Positions 9,701 through 20,800 of a stretch of 21,991 nucleotides of DNA are shown here, in pieces. Every line of letters begins with the position of its first letter. Positions within the stretch are counted from its first letter, which is position 1. A program made the position numbers and the translations under genes. Under the pieces are notes generated by a model, which worked only from the letters and a program-made list of their open reading frames with translations, was not told where the DNA came from and did no database searches. Source of the stretch: Spirogloea muscicola (Eukaryota > Streptophyta > Zygnematophyceae > Spirogloeales > Spirogloeaceae); contig WELB01000011.1 of NCBI GenBank assembly GCA_009602725.1, positions 1,091,599 to 1,113,589 of the forward strand. Reading direction: 5' to 3'.

Positions 9701-11519
9701 AAATGCAGCTCTGGCTGTACCAACAGGCTCTTCAAGAACGGTCCAATCACAGGCAGGGACCTGAGCAAAGCTGCATAACATTCATGTTGCTTCTTTTAGA
9801 TGTTCCTGTGCCTGCTAATCAATGGCAGCTGATCTGATAGGCTGTCTATGTGGTGGCAGTATTTGCGTCACTTCTCCACCAACATCTCATTGGCAAGTCT
9901 ATTTGGACTTCTCTCTACCGCAATGGAAATTTTGTTCAATACATCAATCGAGCTGATTACTATGACTTTTCATTTCAACAACTAACCGACTTCGCTGTGC
10001 CCGTGCAAGTTCAGGTACTCCAGTTGCCTTTTTCAGCACAGTTCCTTCATTTTGCCTTGCAAATGCAGATTACAAGATGCCTTGTTGTGCCTACTGAAGC
10101 ACCATGCATGTGCTTCAGTATTGGTGATTTGCTTCATAAGGCTGAGGAAGGGGTAGTAATATTGGCAAGCTGCTGTGAGCTGGATATCAACAATCTAAAG
10201 GCTTGGCTGAGCCACTGCAATGCTTGCAAGTAAGGATAGCTAAAACACTTGTAGCAAGAGAGTTCTCATTTGCAGGCGTCTGTCCATTCAGGCTGGCGAC
10301 GTCCTGGAAACCACCTGTGTGTGGGATAGCACAGGGAGGGTGAATGATACACTTGGAGGTCCTTCCACACTAGACGAGATGTGTTTGCATTACCTGGCTT
10401 ACTATCCTGCCAGGTAGCAAGTGTTTTGCTTTGTCGTTCCTGCATTGAGCAGCCCCAATGCTGTATTTTCATAGAGGCTGTGCTTAATCGCTTTGTTGTT
10501 TCCTGATAGAGGCTGTGCTCTACTGCTTTGCTTTGTTTACGGCCTCTGCTAATGAGGCTGAGCATGAAAATTGTGCTGCCCCGTCTACAAGTGCTGAATC
10601 TTCCAGGTGTAGTGGGTTGTGCTGATTTGAGGAGTACTCAGCACAGGATATTACATTGTGCCGTTTTCCAACGAACTAAATGATAGCTGATGTCTTATGC
10701 CTATGCAGTCTCAATGACAGCCTCACTGGGTGCGACGATGCATGCCTGGATGCTCCTGCGCTTCTTGCAAAAATTGACAAGTTAAAGGAGACAAGTCCCG
10801 AGTTGTACAATGTGACCGAGTATGTTATCCAAGCATTCAACACAAGCTTGGATGGGGCTATAAATGATCACCAGCCCCTGGATGTTGATGTCTGTGGTGG
10901 TGGTGCCACCTCTGCATCTGGAGCTGCTCAGAACATAAATTTGAAATTTAACAAGTGAGTAAACTCGAACCAGCAGAAGAAGTATCTTTCTTGTGCCTGT
11001 TTATGCTTCACCATCTTCGTTGGGCTGCTTACATGAGAACGAAGATGGTGATTGTCAGCACTGTGATAATAAACACAGTCAGCACTGCCAGCACCGTCAG
11101 CGCTCTGATGATAATCCGTTGTGCATGGTCATGCATCACTATCTCGGTTGTGCTGCTTACATGAGAAGGAAGACGGTTTGGTGCTCATGGGTCACACTTT
11201 CACTTGTCTGCATGCTATGTCTGTGATTGTCAGGTATTCCTCGTTTGGACATTTCTTAAAGTTGATCATTGCACCTACCTCCAATCGGACATGCGACCTA
11301 GCATACCATGGTGCAAATGTTGCTCATGACCCACTGGCTGGATGCTTGTCAAAGTCAACTGCTTCACTTGACCAGGTCCAGAATGCCAGCACTTTAGCGG
11401 TGACAGCAGGGGGAAGTTCTTACCCTCCCCCCCCTGCACCAGCTCCAGCATCGTGTCATAGTGTCAACCAGTTGCTGGTAGCCTTCTTGTTAGCTGTCGG
11501 GACTCTTCTAGTGATCTAG
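6795..11519 (+). CDS. Gene 2: DOMON plus copper type II monooxygenase, MOXD1/DBH-like, 12 exons, intact
   Basis: Exons: 6795-7022, 7385-7457, 7701-7927, 8024-8157, 8447-8566, 8692-8986, 9455-9524, 9675-9752, 9860-10014, 10292-10413, 10709-10954 and 11234-11519. They sum to 2034 bp, or 677 residues, with no frame break. The start is the first in-frame ATG, with G at -3 and +4. It opens an Arg-rich n-region, a Leu/Ala core and a poly-Ala stretch, read as a signal peptide. The DOMON domain (about 48-225) has SDLMVG, QQD, DCNDRDI and LIWSFG. Copper ligands are H269 and H270 (TVHHMILYSC), H336 (LVLETHYTNP), H415 and H417 (LLHQHLIGK) and M490 (DEMCLHYL). The hallmark YDAGTWPIG and IPPGMPSWTV segments precede the HxH site. 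N-glycosylation sequons and a Pro-rich stem followed by a C-terminal hydrophobic tail suggest a surface-anchored glycoprotein. It resembles animal MOXD1 (613 residues in human) in domain order and C-terminal tail. Intron 8 has a GC donor. The substrate is unknown. Confidence 0.92.
9753..9859 (+). other. Gene 2 intron 8: GC-AG intron
   Basis: Exon 8 ends ATCACAG and the intron begins GCAGGG instead of GT. The acceptor at 9859 (GGTGGCAG) is ordinary. Exon 8 is 78 bp in both paralogues, and gene 1 has GTGATA at the same junction, so the boundary is fixed by homology. Reading through meets a stop within the intron. The other introns in this gene are GT-AG. Confidence 0.85.
10471..10519. repeat. 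Tandem 35-bp direct repeat in intron 10 of gene 2
   Basis: ATAGAGGCTGTGCT occurs at 10471-10484 and again at 10506-10519, each followed by a similar CTTTG-rich stretch. The period is 35 bp, and a weaker third echo (AATGAGGCTGAGCA) starts near 10551. It lies wholly within the intron and looks like replication slippage. Confidence 0.65.
11009..11179. repeat. Duplicated fold-back unit in intron 11 of gene 2
   Basis: CACCATCTTCGTT (11009-11021) and AACGAAGATGGTG (11038-11050) are perfect 13-bp inverted arms around a 16-nt loop. The loop core GCTGCTTACATGAGAA (11024-11039) recurs exactly at 11152-11167, 128 bp downstream, flanked by degraded arms. Between them GTCAGCACTG-type motifs also repeat. 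The unit was duplicated and the second copy has decayed. No target-site duplication was recognised and it is not clearly a mobile element. Confidence 0.75.
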
Positions 11520-11851
11520 GAACGATGACAGCAGCTCTACTGTGCTCAATGTTCCTGGTAGCAGTCATAGCTTCTTTTGAGCAAGGCAAGAGTCGCCAGC
11601 TGCATCTTCTACCTCCTCTTTGCACTCCTATTAAGCGATGGTCAGTACAAAGCCTCCTGAACATGTACATATACTTGCCGCAGAATGTGGCACAGCTGAC
11701 AACGTGGTCAATTGCGTTATCAGTACTGGTTTTGTGTCTGACCTGGCCCTTGATGAACTGAAGGTTCAGGTGCTTCTTCAAGCAAGCTGCTTTGACACTG
11801 TGACTCTCAGCATATCTGTTCTGCCACTGGCATGAGGCTTCAATTGGGCTC
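11520..11851. other. Convergent 3' intergenic region of gene 2 and THADA
   Basis: The two stop codons face each other across 332 bp, which must contain both 3' UTRs, perhaps overlapping. No ORF of interest is present. An ATGTACAT palindrome near 11662-11669 is the only symmetric motif noted. No canonical AATAAA is evident on either strand. Confidence 0.5.
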
Positions 11852-14800
11852 TCAAGGTGGTGGAAGCAAAAAGAATGGCTCGAACATTGCTAGTCTGGTG
11901 GGGCCCAAGGCCAGTTCACATCTCTCACTGCCTAAGGGCACAGCAAGGAGATGCTCATAGCATCTCAGCATGCACAGTAACACATGAGAGAGAATGAAGT
12001 TTAGGGGGATCGACAGCAGCAACTCAGCCGCTTGCTGCAAATCTGCTGCCAGCGCGGCATGCTTGTCTGCTGCGAGGTGCTGCACCTCAAGATTTCTTGA
12101 AGTGCTTGAGTCAGAAACTCCATCCAGGGAAGTTGTGGTTGAAGCTTCATCTGGTGCTGCACCCAAGGCGCATAGGCCGAGTAGAAGCCGCAAGAGCGGC
12201 TGAAAAACCTCAGGATGGTTGGTTGCCCCTCCAACCCACGTCAACCGCGTGTGCAGCTCCAGAGCTGACTCAGACATATCCAGCAGGGCCTTGCTAAACC
12301 TGGCCCGCGAGCTCCACAGCCAGTCAGGGCCAGCAGTGCTGCTTTCAGCTGCGTGGCTGCTTATTGCCTGGTGCTCTTCAGTTGCAGGGCCCTGTACTTG
12401 GCGCTTGCTTGTCCCTTGATGAAGTGCTTTAACAATCTTTGCGAGCTGCGAGCAGGCCAGCTGCACACACAAGAGAATCTCCTCGTGGTGATTGTCAATC
12501 TCCTTATCAAAAAGCTTCCTTACAAGGTTCAGATTCCTTCTGCCTAGATACGTTGGATTATGGTTACTCAAGTCACAACCCAGTATCCACTCCTCCAGGA
12601 GAGACACGAAGGCAGGGCTGCTTCCAAAGGTTGCTGTCAAATGCTCAAAACTTTGCTGCATCACTGTCTCCACCTGGGAAATGATACAGACACGTCCACA
12701 TAAGCGGTTGACAAGGCGGGCATGCGAGGACGTGCAGCACGACTTCAACATTTGGGCAGGAAATGGACTAGCTTGCTGATTGACGCAGGCAAGACTTTGA
12801 CTTCCTCACCATATCTCACGGAGCGACAGAGCGGGCTCGGCTAAAGTGCTGACTTGAGAGCTGAGACCCACTGACCAAGGTAAAGGAGCAGGCACAACTG
12901 GAGGCAAGACCACATGCCAAGATGATCACCTTACCTGACAAGGGATCAATCTACTTCCACAAAAAGATGTGGTACTGCTGACCATGGCTTCTTGCATAGC
13001 CAGAGCCAGGCTGTGCCGCACATTGGCATCCTCGTCCTCCAACAGCCGGATGCACATCAGCCATACTTGCATTGAAGTCTGTCTATGCAGGTCTCTGTGC
13101 CTGTCGTCTGCATCCCTGGACATTGCAGATTGTCCTGGCCGCAAACCGTCTGCAGCTGGAGTCGCGTGCTCCAAATTATTATTGCAATCTGGAGGGGCTG
13201 AGATACTGACATTTTGAGGCAACCTGGCAAATTCATAGTGCAGAAGGCCGGAAGCTATGATTGACTCCGCTGTGGCACGCCGAAACATCACTGGCTCCCG
13301 CGCCTGACTGTGCCGTGAAACCATGCCCCTCCACTGCTCCAATATTGCTGGAGTGTACTCAGCCATGGGATTATCAGCCAGGATGCGGCTGAGGCAGGCT
13401 CCCAGGCACTTCAGAGCTGCCTCACGGCTCTTCACCTGTCCTGAGCTCACATACACTGCTTCCACCATCTTCCAAAGTTGGACAGCTGACTGGCAGCTGC
13501 CCCAAATCCTATTCTTGTCAGCGCTGTCATCCTTCCCTGGCACAACACTGTGACTTCTGCTCCACTTGAACAGCACCTGCAGAATCTTCCGCTGGCAACC
13601 TGGGTGGTCCTCAGATGACATGCAATCGACTATCATTGGAATGAGCTGTGAAATCCTTGCTCCGTCACAATTGGTGCTCTTCAGGACCTTCAGGGTAGCC
13701 AGCCGTACCTCATACAAAGGATCAGATAGTTGGCTCTGGAGAACCATGAATGTGGTCGGGTCCTCGGTAGATTGAGTAGTCATCCCCAATCTGTGCGCCA
13801 GACTGGATCTGCCAGTCATACTTGCAGCAGCCTTTGGTCGGTCTGAGCTCTCGCCACTGGAAAGCTTGGCCTTCAAGTCCGGTGAGAGGGCGCTCTTGGC
13901 TTTCCACAGCGTGGCTGTTCTTGTTGCACTTCACAGCCAAGGCACAAAGAATAGAGGCAGCTGCTGCTTTGGGCAGCACAAGCATTGCATCTCTGCGTAA
14001 GGAGCGAGTCCTCAACACTTTCTGGCATAGGCTTGAAAGTAAGCCCTCCACGCGCTGGCACAAGCTCTCCTGTCTTGCCACGATACCTGCATCATGCTGG
14101 ATTCCTGGTTCGTTTGTCATTGAATGGGCGACGCTGCAGCTCCTGGCCAGCGCCAAGAGCCCTTCCACCATCTTCAGGTACTCCTTGACAACCATGGGAC
14201 ACTTGCAGCTCCGGAGGTTTCCAAGCCATGACCGCATCCACACCACTGACAGAAGGAGCTCCACTGTAGCAAGCCGGTCGGCAGCTTGCGGCAACACTGT
14301 GCAGCTGCTCGACAGCAGGGTCTGCATCTGAAGGAGCAAGCCATGCACCCTGTTGTTCTGCTGACCTGTGGTCTGCGACAGCCATGACTGGCCCTTCTCC
14401 TGCAGGAGAGTGTCGCCCAAGCACAGGCCACTATCGAGGATTTTCTCTGTGCCCCCGAGGGACCCACTGCTGGGGAGGCTCTCAGCGAGCCCGTGGAGGA
14501 AGCTCGGGAGCTCCTTGGCAGGGACAAGCGGCACGAGTGATCGTGAAGCCAACAATCTGACATGGAAGTCCTTCTGCGTGGCTAGGCTGCTGACATCAGG
14601 AATCAGCGCCGAGGGGCTGAGCCAGTCAGAGCTGTTGATTCTGGTTGTTGACGGCTGCAGGCGAGAGAGCAGGACAAGGATTGGGCACAAGCTCGGCGCC
14701 AACTTTGGCATACCACTCTTTAGCTGCAGAGTGGCCAGTTTCAGGTGTCTTAAGAAGAAGGGTAGAAGCGTAGGGTACCTGAAAGACGTCAGGCACTGCA

Positions 14801-17800
14801 TCTGATTCCCAATACAATGCACCAACAATGACATACTTTGGCTGGACAGTACGTTTGCATAACTCCAGCACTCCCCAGAAAATAGACGAATGAGCACACA
14901 GAAGCAGCATATTAAGGAGGCTCTGTATGACTTTGCAATTTCTATACTAACACCCTTGTGCATGCACGCTTGTGTAATTACAAGGGGGATAATTTACCTA
15001 TGAAAGAACTCGAAGCAGGTGATTGCTCGTCTTGCAGTCTCCTTGTGAACATTATTGAGAAAGCCGAGTGTCCGGTGCACAAGGGCCGTGAATGTGAGGC
15101 AAGCGGCATTCCTGACCTGCCAATGGCTTGACGAAAATCCATCAATGGCAGTCATGATGCCCTGCGCGCAGAAGCCCGAGGTGTCTGTGGCCAGATTCGT
15201 GTCACTAAATGCGGCTCTCAGAGTGTTGAAGGCGTGCACAGCTGGAATGAAGTCCTTGACGTCAATTGGCCCGGTACTGTCACCAACTTGCTGCTCAAGG
15301 TCAGAGGCCTCAAAGTCGTCGCCCTGACTCACGTCCCAAAACCCATCAAGAACGTCTTTTGGGGTTTTGCCACTGGCCACTTTCAAGAGCCATGCCATGG
15401 CTGCTGGAAGCAGCCTCTTGGGCGCGTCGTCTGGCTCTCCAAGGAAGTGTGCAAGAAAGGCTGCAGGTATGCCAGCAGACCTTCTGAGCAGATCATCAGC
15501 AGTCTGGCCGGCAGCTGCTGTGCGCCTGACAAGCTTCTCTAGCCAGGTCTCTGGCAGTCGATTCACACTGCATGCATGAAGGAGTATCTCAGGAAGTGCA
15601 TGCTTGTAGAATTCGATGCACTTTCATAGCACACAGCAAGTATCTACATGCCCTATGACTATTAATGCCATTGATGCTGCTGCTGACGCAGGCTCTTCTG
15701 TGGATTTTGCCACCTGCTTGCTGTGTGTTGGTTATTTAAGAAGACCCTGTTCACAAGTTGGAAAGCTGGACATTGGAGTCAAGCTAAGGGAAATCAATAG
15801 CTCACAGTGCCGAAGTGGAGCGCAGAAGGAGCTCAATCACAGCAACGAAGCCATAGCGAGTCTTGTCAATGGCGCCATTGTGCTTCAATGCCAGCAGAAC
15901 CTCTAGAAAATGGTTACCTACCTCCTGTCAAGCCAGATAAGAACACAAAGCAATGCTCGTACTTACAAGATTGTCTAACATAAGCAGGACAACCTCAACT
16001 TCCATACCTGATACAATCTGAGCCCAGCCATTACACGCAGAAAGAGGAATCCAGCATCATTTCAGCATCTCAGTCTGAAGTACGAACGCTGACCTCAAGC
16101 TGCGCATCGTTCAAAAGTGGCAACCCTTGGACACTACTCTTGCCCTTTGCTTCCGTCCTGACTTGCTTTGACAAGCCCTTGCTCCTCAATGAATGCAAAA
16201 GCGCCTCCTGCTCAGAACCTGGCAAGGGCACTCGCCGCACAATAGTGGCCAGAAGGAGGCTAACCTGCACTCCAACTGCGATGTGTATAGCGCACCATCA
16301 TAGGAGGTTGACCTCAGCTCGACTCTCAAGTAGCAGGACAGGCTTGAAGCATGAATACAATCTACAATGTGATGCACCATGCACCTAGTGACCACATATT
16401 AACATGTGAGATGAAGGATCGCTTTGTACCTCTTTCATGGACAGCCAGCAACCGACCATAATCATCTGCTCAACTGGTGCCAAGCCCTCGCAATTCGGCT
16501 CAGAGACATCTTCTTCCTGCTCGGCATCTCTTACATCTGCTTCAGGCATGCTAGCTTGCCCGTCCATAAGACAGTAAGAAGCATCGCCATCTTCTACAAT
16601 TATCTCAGCTTCCCCCTCAGGGTTGTCACTTTCGTGGCTGGGTCCCAGCTGCAGGGCGTCAGCAGAGACGACCCAGAGGGCGAGCGAAGTGACGCGCAGA
16701 AGGAGGCCTAAGAGTCGTTGGAAGTACGCTTGCAAGTCAGCTGACATCACCTGGATCAGATCACAAAGACGTGTGTTATATCTTTGCAACCGAAGGGATG
16801 AGGTGCCAGATGCAAATTGCTCGTTGAGCAACAGGGCCATCTGACATGAAGAGTTGAAACAATAGGCACAGTGTGAGTCTTCTAGTACCTGCACAGACGC
16901 AGACGTCCAGTCGATCTCCTCAATGCTGTAGCGTGTGACTAGAAGCACGCCATGTACCAAGCTGTGCTTGCAGGCCTCCACCAGGTTTACCTCCGCCTCC
17001 ATTAGCCCCGTCTCCAGCCAGTGGCACAGCGACTCTAGGTAGGCGACCATTGCCTTACCGAGGTTCTCACTTCTTGCAGACTCCGCATCCTCATATGAGC
17101 AAGAGTGAAGATTGATGCACTGCTGGCAACGTTCTGTACTATTGGGCTCACGTGTCCAGACTTGTGCATGTGGATGTAATCGCACCGTCCAGCCAAGCCC
17201 AAGCACGTACTTCCGGAAGATCAGGCGGAGTACCAGGGACCCTGCATCACTCTCGCGCACCCTCGGGCTGGCCACCAGCGACATGGCCCACCGAGCGACA
17301 CGCTCGACGTCCTTGGGGCTCGCCAGCCCAGGCAGCGGCTGGGAGTAGCTCGTGAGGATGTCAAACGTGCTCTCACGCAGCCGGTCCCAGCTATCCACTA
17401 GGGCCGCCAGGACCATCGCAGTAGCCTCGCGGCTGAAGAGGCCCTTGTCGTAGGGACGGAGGCCTTCCTCCACTTCACGGACTCGCCAGTCACCCTCAGA
17501 CCTGTCAGCGCTGCTTGTGAAAGCTGACAGCCGCTTCTCCCTGTAGCTTTGGAACGCCAAGTCGTCAGCAGCTGGCACACCACTTGCCAACATCATCTTG
17601 CTGACATCCGGTCGTGGGAGCAGATGGAAGGTGCAGCCGCTGCATGGTGGAGCCCAGACTTGTATCAGGGCTTTGAAAAGCTCCATGGCCATGATCTTGC
17701 GCTCGTAAGGGGCAGATGGGTAGAGCGACAGGAGCAGCGTCCGTCCAAGCCACCTGATGAACGCCATTGCCTCTTTCGGAGACCCACTGCACAGCTTGCG

Positions 17801-20800
17801 ACTGTCTGGTGATAGATCACGGCCTTTCAATGGCTCCACATGTACTGCTCCTGCGGGCTGCTTATCAGCACTTTTAAGTGGTTGCCCGGTGATCCTCAAC
17901 TCATCAACTCTTCCACTGTGGTGCACAGCCGTCCTTATCCGCAGCAGGAGCCGCCTCATGAGCGACGCCCAGCGCACGCGGAAGAAGGTCGAGGAGCAGC
18001 GGAGGTTGAGGGGGACGGCAGTGCGCAGCAGCGCCAGCTCCAGGCGCGAGGGCAGGCTCGCCGTCTTGGGGCTCAAGCACACCAGCTCTGCTGCATCCAG
18101 GCGGAGGGCGTCATCTGCGTGCGACATCGCTGCCTCTAGCATGGCAAGGGGCACCCTTGGCCGTCCAACGCAAGGCCGGCCGCTGTGAAGCTGACCGCCA
18201 CTGCCTCCATTGCTCTCGCCAGGCTGCTCAAATAAGTGGTCAAGCACGCCATCTACCAGCCCGAGCTGGCGGGCCACCTTGAGCAGGCACACCAAGGCGG
18301 CAATGCCTTGGCCCTCAGTTGCAGCGGCAGGCAGCCCTGGTGCACCTGCCAACTCCTGCCACCCCCCTCCATCTTCGTCCTGCGCCTGCTCGCTGCCACA
18401 GCTCTCACTCGGAGCTCCGTCACTCTGCTTTGCTCGATGGAGAATGAATGCCAACATGGGCCAGAGGCTGTCACCATCCATCTGCAGCGCAATGGCCAAT
18501 CCGTAGGTTGTGATTGCGCTCCTCAGCTTTGGATCGCCTGAGAGCATGGCGCCGAGCATTGGGGGCATCCAGAGCCGCCTCCAGCGGACGTCTCCATGCA
18601 CGAAGGGGCTAGCTTTCCCCTCTCTTGGGGCCCAGCTTGCTGCAGCTTCTCCAGGAAAATCTTGAGGAATGCACTGGCTGCGCACATGACCCCCTCGTCT
18701 TCCATAGCGTACACCGTCTGCTTGACCAATGCTGCTTTGTCAAGTCAGCCAGTAACATCCGACGACACATTGTATCTCTGCTCTTGATACCTGAGCAATG
18801 CCTGCAAGTCTCCCACTTTGTGTGAGCACTTGCCATGCAGATGAGCAGCCAAGCAAAGCAACCGTGCCAGACACAGCCTCTGGGAAGTCAGACCTGGAAT
18901 AAGAGGCCTGGATACTTGTCCAGGAGCTTCAAAGCACCAAGTTGCGCAGCCACAGAGGCCAGCGGCACATAGCGCCCCTTCCTGTGCCCGCCCACCGCAA
19001 GGAGACGGTTCGCCAGCTGCTCCAGGAATGGCACCAAAGTGACGTTCTCGTCCCTGCAGCCTCCAGAACCAAGTTCTTGTGCTGGGTCGCCATCGGAGCG
19101 CTGCTCTGAGTAATGAGACGACTCCGAATCTGCATTCTCCTCGAACTTAGCATCTGAATCGGCATCCACAGATCCGCAAGCAACTGCGTCCCCTGGGCTG
19201 GCTTCAGATTCGAAACCGCTTCGAACTGGGAGTGTGCCCGTGGATGTACCCTTGATAGTGTGAATATTCATGAGAAGGTCAAATATCATATGCACTTGCT
19301 TGACAGTCTGCGAGAGGGGATCCTCCCAGTTGTTCCATACAATTTTCAGGAGGAGGTTGACTGTTTGTAAAGGCAGGGGATCATATGCCTGCGGTGACAA
19401 AAACCCTCACATATGCATCAAGCTCGCATGTGAGGTGCAAAAGATTCCTCTCAGAGTACGTGCCACTACGAATTTCAGTCAAGTAAAACATATGATAGAC
19501 TGTATCTGCATTTCTACTTTGGCAGGTGGAAGCAAGGCAAGGTGAACAAGCAAGCAACATAATCACATTACGTCACCCAAGGCATCGACCTGCATAGGTA
19601 GATGCTCACCTCCTGCACTTGCCCGTCTGGAAGCTGCCAAGCTTCCTCAGCTGCATCAGTGACTCCGTCCAGCAGAGACATCTTGACTTGCTGCAAGCAA
19701 ATCTGGTCACATTGTACACGGAGGCAGCGTCACTTTGAGTGAAGTGCTTGTAGAAAGAGAAAGCACGGCTGGGCCTACGAAGTACCGTCTGAAGGGCCCT
19801 GATGAGTGCAGAAACTTTCGTATGAGCTAGCGAACACATTGACATATCCACAGGTGATAGAGGCCTACTCGTCGGCCAGCATGGAACCTGACCTGGAGGG
19901 CCGTAACGGCATGGAGCCTGAAGTGCCCATCCCTCGCCTGCTGGCAGCATGCGCACAATGCTGGGAGGATGCCATCGAACAGGAGCGTCCACACGTGCCA
20001 ACGACTACCCATATTTGCAACTCCATGGTTGCTCAAAACATCACCAGCTCGGTCTGGCATGCATGACACAGATGCGCTGAAGACCTTGCAGAGTCCATCT
20101 ATGTCAGGCTTCTTCTTTGTGCAGAGCAGGTACTTGTTGAGAGCCTGCCTCGGGACAGCCGCCAGCAAGCCTCGCAGCCAGCACAGGCGGCTGAAGCCAT
20201 CCAGCTTTTCGACCTCCTCCACCAAGTTGCAACGCCCCAGGCTCCTCAGTGCCTCCTCAAACCAAGACTCCTGCCAAGTTGGTGCAATGTCCGCATCTCG
20301 AAGGCTCTTGTTGTTGCCGTGCACATTGTCGTCCTCGCATTGTGGGCTACGTTCAGCTCGCACCTCTTGCCCAGTCAGCCCCGCCCCGCCGACGCTGTCC
20401 ACGATAATGCAGTGACTTGGAGCAACGGAAGATGCAAAGAGCCAGGCAGCGTGCTCTGTGGATATGTCCAACTGTGTAGCAAGTGTCAGCAGAACTGACC
20501 AGGCAAATATTGCTGAAGTAATAGCAGAGCCATGCAGAAAGCGTAAGCAAGCTTCACACAAATAGCAACAGACAGCTGCATGTTGAGAGATCAAGTTGTA
20601 ATAGCGAGAATTAGGTGTCAATCAAAAGACGAAATCAACGTGCCGCCACAGAGGCTGAGGTACATATTTGAGCAGTAAGAAAGATGAATATGAAATGGCC
20701 TGACCTGGATGGCAGCACAGAGCCCTCCGCTGGCGGTCACTATGCAGTCTCTGGACAGGAACGGGTGCTGCAGCACGTTCAGGAGCATGTCCACCATCGC

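Noticed and set aside
13822-14805. Long plus-strand frames opposite THADA exon 10
   Set aside because: They are shadows of the GC-balanced THADA coding strand, and the minus frames carry the conserved motifs.
19606-19830. Minus frame between THADA exons 3 and 4 that looks coding-like (ALIRALQTVLRRPS)
   Set aside because: The 27-codon exon at 19690-19610, in another frame, has good splice sites and keeps phase 0 on both sides, so the rest is better read as intron.
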